Part shown: piece by piece, positions 36,048-49,087 of the stretch | Position numbering within the stretch: the first letter of the stretch is position 1 | Layout: every line of letters begins with the position of its first letter | Notes under the pieces: generated by a model | Told to the model about the DNA's origin: nothing | The model's input: only the letters and a program-made list of their open reading frames with translations | The model's database searches: none | Translations under genes and position numbers: made by a program | Origin: Siphonodentalium dalli | Taxonomy: Eukaryota > Mollusca > Scaphopoda > Gadilida > Siphonodentaliidae | Reading direction: 5' to 3' | Assembly (NCBI GenBank): GCA_032622095.1 | Contig: CP136068.1 | Location: 59,980,025 to 60,044,024 of the forward strand | DNA: 64,000 nucleotides

Positions 36048-36209
36048 ATGGCGAATGTGTGGAGGCACTTGGGATTCATCTTTTTTGTGTTTGCCAGTTA
36101 CGCGAACGGACGCAGTACACCTTGCCGGCACGTCAATTGTGTTTATGTTTACTCTCCTCCGCTTAGGGTGTTTTGTTATCCGATCTTCTTTAACGAAAGA
36201 GTGACTCCT
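36048..36209 (+). CDS. Candidate first coding exon with a signal peptide
   Basis: The ATG is in a near-ideal context (CACCATGG). The first 21 residues, MANVWRHLGFIFFVFASYAN then G, form a typical secretion signal with a short basic start, a hydrophobic core and small residues before a likely cleavage at ANG/RS. Three Cys (CRHVNC and FC) follow. The frame stays open to 36233, but GTAAAT at 36210 is a plausible splice donor after RVT-P, so the rest may be intron. No downstream exon was identified. It would be a secreted or membrane protein; the family is unknown. The opposite strand has a 101-codon frame over the same bases, which I take to be a shadow. It could also be chance. Confidence 0.3.
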
Positions 36210-36233
36210 GTAAATAATATACATGAAATATAA

Positions 36234-37256
36234 ATTGTGGAACATATTTGTCAGATATGTAAATACGAAGATGGTTACCACCCCATCACCAAGCACACCC
36301 CGCCATGTTTTAAATTCTGACAATTCCAGCAAAGTTCGCTACATGTTTTCGCAAAATTGGGCAATTGACACTCCTTCGATCTATTTTTTTTTACCGGTAC
36401 ATATGGAACGATTTAGGTAAACATGTTTTAGAATCTGGCATGTGATATTCCCCGTCATTTATGTTTCATTTTAATTTTCGTGCAATTGGGAAAAAAAATC
36501 CCAATCGGGTTTGTTCTAATTAAATAGACCCAAGGATTTTGCAGTGGGTAGATGTGCAAAAATTAAAACAGTTTCTTTTGTTTGAGAAAGAGATGTAATA
36601 ATTGTGAGCAGATAACTGTATTTAGGTAATGTGAACCCATTACAATATCTTGTTTTAGCCCAATAATTGTTTGAACATGATTTTGGCGTTAGATGTTGAC
36701 ATGTAAAAACTACTCCGCACGTATGTAGAGAACCGGAGCCACCACAAGTTAGTTGCAAAGAATCGGATCCCTCAACAGAGAACAGGAACCTTCACTATAT
36801 TTTCATTATAGCTTCTTTTCTCACAAAAAAATGCGAGTTATAGTTGATTTTTTTTAGCATCCCCCAGTGTATGTCAGGGGCTCCATATTTTAAAACTTAT
36901 GACGAATTTTTATGAGTATTAGTTTGTAAAAATGTTGTGGAAGTGAAGAATTTTCATCACCAACTGACCGAGTGATTTCCCAATAACATTTGAAATTCTG
37001 ATGATAAACTGACTCGATTTTGAGACATATATTACTAACCTTCACCTGTGCGTCCATTGCTCCTTCTGTTGTAATGATTCGAGGTAACACGTGGCAGAAA
37101 ACTTGCTGCGTTTATGACGATGTCACGAAAATGAGCAAAAATGCAAGGAATCGGAAACTTTGCTCGGTAGAGAATGTAAATATTGCTAGGTAGAGAACCA
37201 AATCGCCAGGAGTAGTTCCCCCACAGTGACCAGAAACGAAGATATTTGTTTTTTTA
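36234..37256. other. Intergenic, nothing recognised
   Basis: Short frames only. Confidence 0.4.
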
Positions 37257-37697
37257 TGCCTAACCATTATCAGTCATATTTAATATACAGTCTATACACC
37301 CCTCACTTGTATAAATGTTTTGATTGGTCTCTAATCTCAATGATCCCTTGACTTTTTAATATGCAGCTACACAACAACATAATATGTTATGACGTTCCAA
37401 TGTAATAAGTAGATAAATTTACTTAATTTCGTAACTGTTATATCTTTAACAGCTATGGTGCTTAATTAGCTTTATCATTCTGTAACACATATCTGTGTTG
37501 GAGTGACCTAATAGGTTGAAATCAAATGCCATATCCATGTTTATATTGTGTTTATGTGAGCAAGGTGCCCAATTAGAAATAAGCTGTGAACTCATGATAA
37601 GGTTGGTGTAAGGATTTATGAAAATAGCTAATCACTATCGCCAAGGTATGGGTTAAACATCTGCCGATCGTGATCGGCCTCCACGATCGGCCTCTGG
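37257..37697 (+). mobile_element. Family B element, 3' part only
   Basis: It contains the family B 3' arm (ACCATTATCAGTCATATTTAA, GTGTTGGAGT, AAGGTATGGGTTAAACATC). The end hairpin is partly duplicated: GATCGGCCTCCACGATCGGC appears where other copies have one GATCGGCCTC. Confidence 0.8.
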
Positions 37698-37861
37698 TTT
37701 ATATGACTTAGCAATTAACAATTTGAAAATATTCCAGGGAAATTTTGTTTCTCGTGCAATATGTAAACGAATAGTTTTGCTCCATTTATTGACCCGTATT
37801 GATGATTAAAGTCAAATTGTTTGAGTGCCTAATCGCTCCTTTGACTGTAACATGAAATTTT

Positions 37862-37917
37862 TCCCTTTCCAAGTTGAGCTACCAGTACAGTGTCATTGAC
37901 ACTTTCATTTTACTCCG
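37862..37917 (+). repeat. Family A 3'-end fragment
   Basis: CCTTTCCAAGTTGAGCTACC followed by CAGTGTCATTGACACTTTC, with a 7-base insertion between the two blocks. Confidence 0.8.
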
Positions 37918-38029
37918 CCTTCTTTCCGGTGGGTCTACTAGCTGGTAATTGAACAATAAAGCTATTCAGTACTTTGAGTTGATAATTCCGTCGGCCAATT
38001 TGTACACTAAAAATAGTAACCACGTGACC

Positions 38030-38379
38030 GAGTTTGGTTGCCCTGGGCATGTGTCATCATAAACCTGCATATAAAATATGAACTCAATCGGACAAAAAAT
38101 ATTGGAGTTATGGCATCAGATAGAACATGACCATGTATGGATGGAAAGTGTTAATCAATTCTAAACCAATCAACTGATCGATACCAAAAACTATACAATT
38201 GAGGGGTGTGTCATCATAGACATGCACATAAAATTTAAACACGATCCGATGAAAATTACTTGAGTAATCGTCTCTGATAACAAGTGTCTACGGACAGACA
38301 GACGGACGGACAAATGAAGGATGGTTGATCTGGACGTCGGCATTATGTTTACCATACATGGTATGGGTACACATAAAAA
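38030..38379 (-). mobile_element. Family B element, 5' part, inverted
   Basis: On the minus strand it begins TTTTATGTGTACCCATACC, then CCGTCCGTCTGTC and GTATAGTTTTTGGTATCGAT. It breaks off at about 38030 with no 3' end. This is the only inverted family B copy in the window. Confidence 0.75.
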
Positions 38380-38399
38380 CTTAGTTTTTGATAAACTTG

Positions 38400-39150
38400 T
38401 CATAAATCTCCACTTAGAAATAAGCCATCTTTACACCACCTTAATATTACCCATACATGACCTTGTTATTTCTGGTGTGGAAAATGAATTCCCACTACTG
38501 GGCAGGTTGTTCAGTCATAGCTCACTGCTATATCAGTGTAGGGTGCAAACAATTGCCTACTATAAACTGGGGCATGAACAACAATGTTTATCTTGAGCTT
38601 AGATAAATATATCTAGGAAGGATGCTTAAGAGGTGGGAGTCTTAATGGTCAGTACTCAAGTGTATCTGTGTGGAATTATTCAGACATTTCTGGACATGAC
38701 ATGACTTATTTTATGTGTGGCTGGGAAGTATGTGTGGCTGAGTTTGTGCATGTATTTTCTGTTCGTATCACTGTATTTTAGTTCATTCTATTTTGAAGGC
38801 AACAGTAAACCTCTTATTCCTGTGTTTAATACTGACATAAATCTGAAATGAAACATTAAAGTAGTAATCTGTCTTGTGACATTAATGGCCTGGAGTATTA
38901 TGCCATGCTACCACTCCTTTTGAAGTTTGTCAATTTACCCTTCAATAATTACAGTACATGTACCACTAATGTGTTCCAGAAGAACTGAAAATAAATGTAT
39001 AATCACTATTCTTTGTGAATTCTGCTGGTGTATCTATCTTGCATTGCTTATGTAGTCAAGTTTCTAAGAACTCTAGGAGGACTATAAAATACCCCTCCTC
39101 AGATTTCTAGACCTCGGAATATGAAGCTGCTTGATTCGCTTTGGGGATTT
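38400..39150. other. Intergenic, nothing recognised
   Basis: Includes a 91-codon frame that starts inside the inverted family B end, so it is not a gene. Confidence 0.4.
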
Positions 39151-39151
39151 A

Positions 39152-41569
39152 TTTTTATGTGTACCCATACCATGTATGGTACACATAATGCTGACATCCG
39201 GATCAACCATCCGTCGTTTGTCCGTCCATCCGTCTTTCGTACCGTCCATCCGTAGACACTTGCTATCTGATTCGATTACTCAAATTGTTTTTATCGGATC
39301 ATGTTTAAATTTTATGTGCATGTTTACGATGACACACTCCTCGCCTGTATAGTTTTTGGTATCAATCGGTTGATCGGTTTAGAAATTATTTACACTTCGC
39401 ATCCACACATAGGCATGAGCTATCCGATGCTGTAACCAAAGTACTTTTTGTCCGATTGTGTTCATATATGATATGTAGGTTTATGATGTCACAACCTCAT
39501 CTTTTTAGTTTTTGGTATCAATTGGTTGATCGGTTTAGAAATAATTAACCCTTCACACACATGCTATCCGATGCAATAAGTTGAACATATTTCTTCTGAT
39601 CTGACTCATATTTCTTACCTAGATTTTTCTTAGCACGTTCTTCATCTGTATGGTTTTTGTTATTGTTTAATTAACCCTTTTCTCTCTTGTTTTCACTTAG
39701 AATTTACGCAACCTGCTATGACTCAAAACATTTTTTATCTGATCGACACCAAATTTGGTATATGAATTTTTCACCCCTAAATACAGATTGAGTTCGAATA
39801 TGGGTTTGATCCGATATATTTTAACAGAGTTATGACCCTTTATAATTCAAGTAATTACTACCTGTTGAGAGTTGAAGAGAAAATGACACTCACATGATTC
39901 TGTCTTATTGGAATGAGACAATTTATAGCTATGGACACCCGATACTGCTAACCATTGGTGACTGGCAGACCTGTTTATCATCTGTCAAACTGTGATTGAT
40001 GATTCTTTATTCCAGTTCTGTTTTCTGTGCAATATTAATTTAATCCCCCTGTTGAAACAGGTTCATGGCATTACCTAATGTACACCTATTCTAAAAGAAT
40101 AAATAGGAATAGTCCATTGTTCATGTGTAGGGATGTTTTAGAGACATTGTTGTTTACAGAGACACTGTTGTCCTATCTTGGAAAAAAATTAACCCACACA
40201 TTCCTTAATAGTTCCATCATATGATGTCATTGAAAATGATTAACCCACTCCACACATCATATGGTCTTCTGATGTTTTATATTTGATCATTCTCCTATTT
40301 TATGTCCAGGTTGATGGTGATCCACTTTTAACTTGCATGGTTTGGGATTAAAATTAACCCATTCCATAGACACATATTATCAGAAAGACATATATTAAAT
40401 TTTCGCTTTCACTTTGAGCCAGGTTCACTCAGTGTTTCAATAAATGACAAATTGAATATTCATCATCAGAGGAAATGTCTTATTTTGAAATTCCCTCAAT
40501 TGCATTTGGGCTGCAGGATAATATTAACAGTGCTGGGATTCTTGAGACTGACTTATTGTATGGGTTTCTAAATCCAATGACATGCTTTTTGTTGACTATT
40601 TTGTGTTTATCAGTTCATTAGTTTGGGTAAGATTAACCCCTTACTATCCGATTTGATAACTCAAATATTTCCATTGATTATGTTTATAGTTCTGGCACAG
40701 TTTATGATAACACACCCCTAACCTGCATAGTGAGGGTCATTTGGTTTATTTGCTTAAAATATTAACATCCTTCACCAATCCTGTTGACACAATGTGATAG
40801 CTAAATATTTTTCGCACGATCACTCTATAAATAATCAGATCTGTGATAATCATGACACATTCTTCACCTGTATAGATTTTGATATCGATTGAATGGTTTT
40901 GAAAATATTAACCATAACTTTAATTATATTTAAACTGTTTACAGACATTATATCTTTCCAATGATCAGCTTAGAAGAAAATTAACCTTTATATCCAATAA
41001 TTAGCAATCATATTTTATATCCAGTTCTATACATCCCTCACTTGTATAGTTGTTCAGGTATTGATTGTTTTTTTAGTGGTGATATATTAATAGGTTGCTA
41101 TGAATTTTTAATATGCAGCTGACACAAAACATAATAAAAAAAAATAGCAATGATAATAAAAAGAACACAATATGTTATGTTATGTCTCATGTTCCAATGT
41201 AATAAACAGATAAATTGAGTTGCTATGATGTTTACCTACTTAATTTCTTAACTAATTTATATTTAACGGCTATCATAGGTGCTTCTCTCGGACTATGGAT
41301 TGAGCTTAATCAGCTTTATCACTCTATAAGACATATCTGTGTTGGAGTGCACTAATAGGTTGAAATCAAAGCCACATTTGCGTTAACATTGTGTTTATGT
41401 GAGCAAGGTGCCCAATAAGTGTGATTCTACTTGTGAACTTAATAGTAAGGTGTGAATTGTTGAAAGTTTTGCACTCATAAAAAGGATGGTGTAAGGATTT
41501 ACGAAAATAGCTCATCGCTGTCGCTAAGGTATGGGTTAAACATCTGCCGATCATGATCGGCCTCTGGTT
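39152..41569 (+). mobile_element. Pearl/HINE-like element, family B, complete copy 4
   Basis: The 5' TTTTTATGTGTACCCATACC, a CCGTCC tract and the full-length 3' arm end in CATCTGCCGATCATGATCGG and CCTCTGGTT. At 2.4 kb it is closely similar along its 3' 1.5 kb to the copy at 43.3 kb. Confidence 0.85.
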
Positions 41570-41886
41570 ATAAATTTCATTTAAGGGTTACATTATGCAG
41601 CTGATTCTTTATACAAGTCTCTGAATTTAGTTAAAATGGAGCCTTAAATGTGTGGCCTGATTTGGGTCACATTTATATTGGCTTTGCCTGTTAAATGTTA
41701 ACAAATTCCTAAATACTTTATATACATGTGTGTCATCATGAATATTTATGTGGGAATGCCCAGCTGTTTGTTAGTGAATCACACAGCTGTACACAGTTAA
41801 ACCCAAACTGGTCACCACTTATGTAGCATGGTTGTCTCTCACATGGGGGGCCATAACATTTTATTTACTAAATAAATACATCGTTT
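41570..41886. other. Intergenic, nothing recognised
   Basis: No motif seen. Confidence 0.4.
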
Positions 41887-41930
41887 GGGGGGGGGGGGGG
41901 GGTTCGTTTGGGGGGGGGGTGGTTCCCCAT
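41887..41930 (+). repeat. Two G runs (16 and 10) with GGTTCGTTT spacer
   Basis: GTTTG-G(n)-TTCGTTTG-G(n)-TGGTT is a duplicated G tract and a G-quadruplex candidate. Confidence 0.9.
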
Positions 41931-43325
41931 TCAAATGATGTATCGGACAGCTCCACACGTTGAAGTGTCTAGGTGATACAGCCATCTGAATATACGTGGT
42001 GAAAATTGATGTGCTCTGTGGGCATGACTAAGTCTTGCGGAGTTGAAACTCTGAGAGGTCAATGCATACAGGGTACATATCTGTTAATTGGAAACCGATT
42101 TTGATTGAATATAGGGCGTTTACTATCAATGTCTAAAACACTACAGAATAAACTACTTAGATGGCCACAGAAAACAAAAGATTTGGAATTTTATGCAATC
42201 AGTCTTAATTTTAAGTCCTCGATCATTGCCGTGGCAACATGAAATTTTGGAGCTGTGATGACCCTCCAGTATCGGACATGGTGTTTCAAAGCAGTTCATG
42301 AGTGGGGCCTATACTAGCAAAACCAACGGTATATTCGATTCTGTCCAATATTAAATATTCCAACTAAGTACATGTATCTAGTTTATATAGTGTAAATAAT
42401 GGCACACAAATATCGTTCTCCCCAGGAAACCTGGCACTGAATGAGTTAAGATGTACTGATAACACCGGTGCATTGCGATATAGGATTCCACGATATATAC
42501 ACCAATACCATCGTCAAAATAACGTTGAATCGTAATGCATATTACAATCTGTGTGTACCTTTATACACCAGTTTAAAAAAAAACGAAATGCATTATGTTA
42601 TTGGTCTGTTCATCCGTCCGTTCGCTTTTGGTTTCCAGATGATAACCTCAGATAGTCTCAACTGAATGAAATCTAATTTTGTATGTGGGTTTACCACAGA
42701 GCTGTTAAGTTTCACGGATTGTCCGTGAGACTCCCGGATTGCCACGGCAATTCCGCAAATACGGATAACCCCCAATATCTCCCGGATTCAGCACCACCTC
42801 GCATTCAAATCCCCAAAAAACGATGTTTTCTTATTTTTCGAATTCGTGAAATTGCGGGGTTTTCTCAAATGACAGTGGTTTCCTTATTTCCGGTACCTTC
42901 TTCTCTTCATCTGTACGCCCAGGTTCGGGCAACCTCTATATAGAGTGTATTATCCTAGCACCATTTGTGTATGTACATTGGAAATGTAGCAACATCTGTA
43001 TTTACAGCTACAGTAAATCAAAGGAGCACATTAACTTTTGATGCTCGATTATTATTAATTGATTTTCACACTCTCCCGACTCTGGTGAAGCCACACACAT
43101 ACAGGGTGTTGTTATAGTGTACAATACTTATAATCGCAAGTGTGCAGCTGTATTGTTTAATAATGACTAATAGCCATAATTGATGAACAGGTCTTCGAAA
43201 CGGATTAGTGAAAATTGCGAAAGGAACGTGTACATTTCGTTTGCGGGTAAAATTGTAAGACGGGTCATTTTGTGCTTTTGTTTTCACCCATTCATGCCCG
43301 GTAGTAACCTTTGTAACTCGGGTTC
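41931..43325. other. Intergenic; one piggyBac-like terminus scrap
   Basis: ACCTGGCACTGAATGAGTTA at about 42428-42447 resembles the right end of the MITE at 55.5 kb (CCTGGCACTGAAAGGG next to TTAA). No gene was recognised. Confidence 0.4.
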
Positions 43326-45836
43326 GTTTTTATGTTTACCCATACCATAGTATGGTAAACATAGTGTCGTTGCCCTGATTGACCACTTGTCGTTCGTCCG
43401 TCTGTCCGTCTGTCCGTCTGTCCGTCTGTCCGTAGACACTTTACGAGTAATGCGATAACTCAAACATTTTCTATCCGATCGAAACCAAATTTTGTATATG
43501 GGTTTCTCAGCCCAAAATACAGATCAAATTCGAATTTGGGTTTGATCCGAGATTTTGTTACAGAGTTATGGCCCTTTTTCAACTTAGAATTCACGCATTC
43601 TGCCATAACTCAAACATTTTTTATCTGATTGGAACCAAATTTGGTATGTGAGTTTCACAGCCGAAAATACAGACCGAGTTCGAATATGGGTTTGATCCGA
43701 TTAATTTTAAAGGAGTTATGACCCTTTTTCCAGAAATAAAAAAAAAATTAGATTTTTTTTTAGATTTAGCTCCTTGTTTGACTCATTGTGTTCATATTTT
43801 GTAGTAGGTTTATGATGACACATGGCTCACCTGTATAGTTTTTGGTATCGATTGGTTGATCGGTTTAGAAAATAATTAACCCTGCTCACAAATGCTATCT
43901 GATACATCAAAGTCAAACAATTTTCTTCTGATCTGCCTCATATTTCTTACCTAGGTCTTTCTTAGCACGTTCTTCATCTGTATGGATTTTGGTATTGTTT
44001 AGTTAACCCTTTCCACTCTTGTTTTTAAATAGAATTCATCCAAGCCAGGATGACTCAAACATTTTTCATCTGATCGACACCAATTTTGGTATATGAATTT
44101 CTTACCCCTAAATACAGATCAAGTGCGAATATGGGTTTGATCCGGTATATATTAACAGAGTTATGGCCCTTTATAATTCATACATCTTTTCCATGCACTA
44201 TTAAATTTGAATAGAACAAGACACAACACACACCTGTGTTATTGGAAGGAGATAATTTATTGCTTTGGACACAGTGACCTGATAGTTCCACTGGTGACTG
44301 CAGACTTAATATAAACATCTGTCAAACTTTGATTGATGTTAGACTCTTTATTCCAGTTCTGTTCTCTGTTGAAACCATGCAGTTCATGGCATTATTGTTT
44401 ACAGAGACACTGTTGTTATAACTTAGAAAATAATTAATACAGCATTCCTTAGTTCCATCATATGATGTCATTGAAAATGATTAACCCTCTGCACACATCA
44501 TATGGTCTTCTGATGTTTTTTATTTGATCATTCTCCTATTCTATGTACATGTTGATGGTGATCCACTTTTAATTTGCATGAATTTGGGATTAAAATTAAC
44601 CCATTCGATTGACTCATATTATCTGATAGACATATATTAAATTATCACTTTAACTTTGAGCCAGGTTCAGTCAGTGTTTCAAGAAATGACCAATTGAAAT
44701 TCATCATTAGAGGATATGTCTTATTTTGAAATTCCCTCAATTGCATTTGGGCTACAGGATAATATTAACAGTGCTGGGATTCTTGAGACTGACTTATTGT
44801 ATGGGTTTCTAAATCCAATGACATGCATTTTGTTGACTACTCTGTGTTTATCAGTTCATTAGTTTGGGTAAGATTAACCCCTTACTATCCAATTTGATAA
44901 CTCAAATATTTCCATTGATTATGTTTATAGTTCTGGCACAGTTTATGATAACACACCTCTAACCTGCATAGTGAGGGTCATTTGGTTTATTTGCTTAAAT
45001 ATATTAACATCCTTCACCAATCCTGTTGACACAATGTGATAGCTAAATATTTTTTGCATGATTACTCTATAAATAATCACATCTGTGATAATCATGACAC
45101 ATTATTCACCTGTATAGATTTTGGTATCGATCGAATGGTTGTGATAATATTATAAACCTTAACTTTAATTATATTTAAACTGTTCACAAACATATCTTTC
45201 TAATGATCAACTTACAAGAAAATTAACATTTATATCCAATCATTAGCAATCATATTTTATATCCAGGTCTATACATCCCTCACTTCTATAGTTGATCAGG
45301 TATTGATTGTTTTTTAGTGGTGAAATATTAATAGGTTGCTATGAATTTTTAATATGCAGCTGACACAAGATATTATGAACAAAAAAATAGCAATGATAAT
45401 AAAAAAACCCACACATAATGTCTCACACATAATAAAAAAACCCACACATAATGTCTCATGTTCCAATGTAATAAATAGATAAATTGAGTTGCTATGATGT
45501 TTATCTACCTAATTTCTTAACTATTTGATATTTAACAGCTATGGTGCTTCTCTCCGACTATGGATTGAGCTTAATTAGACTTATAACTCTATAAGACATA
45601 CATGTATCTGTGTTGGAGTCACTAATAGGTTGAAATCAAAGCCACGTCTGTTAACATTGTGTTAATGTGAGCAAGGTGCCCAATAAGTGTGATTTCACTT
45701 GTGAATTAATAGTAAGGTGTGAATTGTTTAAAGTTTTGCACTCATGAAAAGGATGGGGTAAGGATATATGAAAATAGCTCATCGCTGTCGCCAAGGTATG
45801 GGTTCAACATCTGCCGATCGTGATCGGCCTCTCGTT
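43326..45836 (+). mobile_element. Pearl/HINE-like element, family B, complete copy 5
   Basis: The 5' TTTTATGTTTACCCATACC fold-back, (CCGTCTGT)n, two core units and the long 3' arm end in GCCGATCGTGATCGGCC and TCTCGTT. A 25-bp ACCCACACATAATGTCTCA-type segment is duplicated near 45410-45455. At 2.5 kb it is the longest family B copy. Confidence 0.87.
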
Positions 45837-46344
45837 ACTTATTTTAAATGAAGTTTCTGCTTCTTAAAATTTGTTACTAAATTGTGGAATGTGTGCATTT
45901 CTTTTGCTATGTCAACTGGAGGAATGTAGCATTCTACTAACATCACTGAAAATTTCAAGAACTACGATAAATTGTAAATATTTACTACTCGAATCGGGAC
46001 GCTTCTATCGGCGATAAACTAACGAAAACGATTTCGCCATCGGCAGTCACTGCATTTAATTAATATATAAGAATGTCGGTGTGTGTTGTCAATTTAGATA
46101 TACTATTTGTTAAAAATTACTACTTTGAACAAGATTATTCTCCATTTCTATTTGATCACCCTACTGGAGTGTTTCACATCACTTTAAACAGTAAGACAAG
46201 TCCATTTTGTGGTTTATTCCGATTTTATACATTGTACTTTCGGTTTCGTGCATATCCGGCTGTATCCGGTGAAATTCTGAGTATTTTCACTTAGTTTATA
46301 CGAAGTGTCTGCTTCTTTCTCTTCAATAAATGGTGGCATCTCCC
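45837..46344. other. Intergenic, nothing recognised
   Basis: A 73-codon frame at 46073-46294 has no motif. Confidence 0.4.
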
Positions 46345-46532
46345 ACTCACAGCAGCTCTATTAGAACTACCAACAGGACATGCATTACCATTTTATTTAG
46401 GTCTATATATTTATAAAACAAACAGAAACTCATAAAAACTATGTAATCTTCATTATAAAATGATTTTTGGAACATGAACATATTTGGGCATTCCTCCCGG
46501 ATTTACATTTTCAAAACTTAACAGGTCTGGTT
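46345..46532 (-). repeat. Dispersed 190-bp repeat, inverse of 14849-15047
   Basis: From AGCAGCTCTATTAGAACTAC to AAAACTTAACAGGTCTGG this is the reverse complement of the segment inside family B copy 1, at roughly 85% identity by eye. Confidence 0.75.
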
Positions 46533-46793
46533 TACCAGCAAAAAATACAGCATTTATAGTGATGAACCGATATGGGGAAACTACCATCGACCGATACCCA
46601 GTTGATAAAAATTTACTAATCGGCCGATGACGATTGTTCTATTTATAGTACAAAAATTGATGCAACACAAACTAATTAGCCACGTAGTACATTCATGAAA
46701 CTGAATTTTTGGTGATTAATAATAAATTAATATTGCGTTATTATTTTTAGCTGATAATACCATGAACATTTAATATACATTTATTTCATCATG

Positions 46794-46880
46794 TTTCGAG
46801 GTTGACATGAGGATTCAACCAGAGGAAGTTGTGTGAATATTAACTTCCAAGGGTTGATAAATCCTCATGTCAAACTTGAA
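46794..46880. repeat. Foldback hairpin element, ~87 bp
   Basis: TTGACATGAGGATTCAACC pairs with GGGTTGATAAATCCTCATGT further on, and GAAGTT with AACTTC inside. It looks like a small foldback MITE. Confidence 0.8.
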
Positions 46881-47162
46881 AAATGTAATAAGTGTTTTAT
46901 CATATGATCTACCTATACAATGATATCAAGCCAATTAGGCCTGAAATATATCTACATGGACTTTACTTATCAATGGAAAAACCCAGGGATTTACAATTCC
47001 TTTTCCGTATGATTTAGTATGGGACATTCAGAAGAAAGTTTGTGATCATATAATAATATTTATGATCAAACAATGAAGACATTTATCCACTGGTAAATTT
47101 AAGATTTCCGACTGAGGCTCAGAGGCCTGCAGGTGCAACATACACTATGATAATATACTATT
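46881..47162. other. Intergenic, nothing recognised
   Basis: No motif seen. Confidence 0.4.
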
Positions 47163-47694
47163 TTTGTATGGATGTTCACTACTATGATGGCATTCAATAG
47201 AGGGTTCCATCGTTTTGTACGGATTTTCCATTCTAGAGTTATTCATCTTTGTTTATCTCGAAATGTTGGCTATTTGGTCTGTCTGGTGTCTTTTCATGTC
47301 GTAATTTCAACAGTTGTACTGAGATCTCAATGAAATTTGGTATGGATGTTCACTAGTATGAGGAAATTAAAAAGAGGGTTCCATCGTTTTGTTCGGATTT
47401 TCCATTCTAGAGTTATACATCTTTGTTCATCTGGAAATGTTGGCTTTTTGGTTTGTCTGGTGTCTGTTCATGTTGTAACTTCAACAGTTGTGCTGGGATC
47501 TCAATGGAATTTGGTATGGATGTTCACTACTATGAGGACATTCAATAGGGGGTTCCATTGTTCTGTTCCGCTTTTCCATTCTAGAGTTATTCATCTTTGT
47601 TTATCTTGAAATGTTGGCTGTTTGGTCCATCCGATGTCTGTTCAGCTCATAACTTGAACAGTAATGCTCGGATCTCAAACATGAAATTTTGTAT
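47163..47694 (+). mobile_element. Family C element, left part (5' end missing)
   Basis: Three core units (TTCACTACTATGA, TTCCATTCTAGAGTTA, GGGATCTCAATG) stop at GAAATTTTGTAT. The rest of the unit continues 5.8 kb away at 53500, showing that one element was split by an insertion. Confidence 0.85.
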
Positions 47695-48180
47695 TAGTCT
47701 AGTCGTAATTCTCAGAAAAGACATTTCGAGAAACATTTCCACGGAAAAGTGTCAAAACCAACTTTTTTACCATAATTCGAAGGTGCCGAACACGAATGGA
47801 CTGCCTTTCTCCCGATTGGATGAACATAGGGTTCAATAACAGGGTTCGTACGGGTGCTTGAATATCTTGAAAGTGCTTGAATTTGGTTTTGGGGTTTTCA
47901 AGCCCTTGAAAGTCATTGAATTTTCCCTTAAACACCCTAAGGTGCTTGAAAGTGCTTGAATTTAGTCATCAAATGTTGTCTTATTATTGACCCACGCTTG
48001 CCGTCTTATACGCAGTATCAAGAAGTGTCGAAATTTTCAAGCGGCATCATATGATTGCCAGGTAGTCGGTTCGTTTCGCTATTCCGCGATTTGCATTGAC
48101 TCATTCTAAAAATATAACAATGGCGGCGCCCATGCTTTGAAATTATCGCTACTCTTTCGTTAAAATAACAATTGGAAAGT

Positions 48181-48459
48181 GTGTTCAACACTGCGTGGTT
48201 ATAGCACGAAACTTATTCTGGTTGGTTGCAACAAACGAACAACAATAGGAAGGCAATGTGCGTGCTTTATTGCAAAGAAATATATATTTCTGGGATGGGG
48301 GAATCAGCTTTGAAAAGTCATGTGAAGTCGACAAAACACGCTGCGAAAGTTCGACAGCTATCTGTCGTGATGGTGAATAACTTTTTTGCAAGGAATCAGA
48401 CAAGAACGAGTGCCCCATCGAACACATCAAATACTATGTCACCTGTAAATATCACATGA
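48181..48459 (+). pseudogene. hAT-type transposase N-terminal zinc finger remnant
   Basis: The frame reads VFNTAWL, a stop at 48202-48204, HETYSGWLQQTNN, then AMCVLYCKEIYISGMGESAL and KSHVKSTKHAAKVRQLS, NNFFARNQ. This is the C..C...SNMGESALKSH...KKH zinc finger at the start of many hAT-like transposases, where it binds the element's ends; the KFNxxWL and YxxWL words before it also fit. The usual C-x2-C is C-x3-C here (CVLYC), so zinc binding may be lost. No catalytic domain follows; the frame ends after 77 codons. With a stop and no catalytic part it is a relic. Confidence 0.72.
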
Positions 48460-48794
48460 CCAACAGCATCCAGTTCAAATTCAAGTATATTCCTAGAAGC
48501 TGATTGAATAATATTCATATATGTATCATTGTACCGGTATGAAGAAACTATGGATAAGTTGGATAAGACTGTGACACATGTGTGCACCTATAAGACTATA
48601 TGAATAAAGGCTTAGAAATTAATGTCTGAAAACTTGAGTGTTCATCTGATAGAAGTTATATAATACAAGGTACCAGTACAGGTATATTTCTTCTTCTCCT
48701 TACTTCATCAAGTTATCTATGGAATATTCATCTGTTAGGATCATATTTTCTTTCCGCTATTTATGACCCTGTCTTTAGTACATAAATATGAAAG

Positions 48795-48856
48795 TTCATT
48801 AATTGGATGGGTATACAAGTTAATATTAAAACTAGTATACCCATCCAATTAATGAA
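48795..48856. repeat. Perfect 22-bp hairpin arms, 18-base loop
   Basis: TTCATTAATTGGATGGGTAT plus AC at 48795-48816 is exactly inverted at 48835-48856. It lies inside the hAT-like element. Confidence 0.93.
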
Positions 48857-49087
48857 ATACAGGTAATAGTAGGGATTGTGTTATTATTTTATTCTTCATT
48901 CTAACAAAGCACAAGCCATTCATCAGATCATTTTGTTGGAGACTGGATACCCTTCCTTGTATTAAATGCAAATATTTATATAATCGGTTCTAGTAGTCTG
49001 TGAGGTGCTTGAAAATATTTGAACAAGTACTTGAAAAGTCCTTGAAAAGTCCTTGAATTTGGTTTGAAATTCATAGTGGGAACCCTG

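Larger units (their letters stand above)
47840..49087 (+). mobile_element. hAT-like element, 1.25 kb, internally deleted
   Basis: The ends CAGGGTTCGTACGGG and GTGGGAACCCTG are inverted copies of CAGGGTTCSYAC. AATAA flanks both sides (47835-47839 and 49088-49092), pointing to a 5-bp target duplication as in hAT5-type elements. Just inside both ends are runs of TGCTTGAA / CTTGAAAGTCCTTGAA-type words, common as subterminal sites in hAT elements. It keeps only the N-terminal zinc finger of the transposase. Confidence 0.75.
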
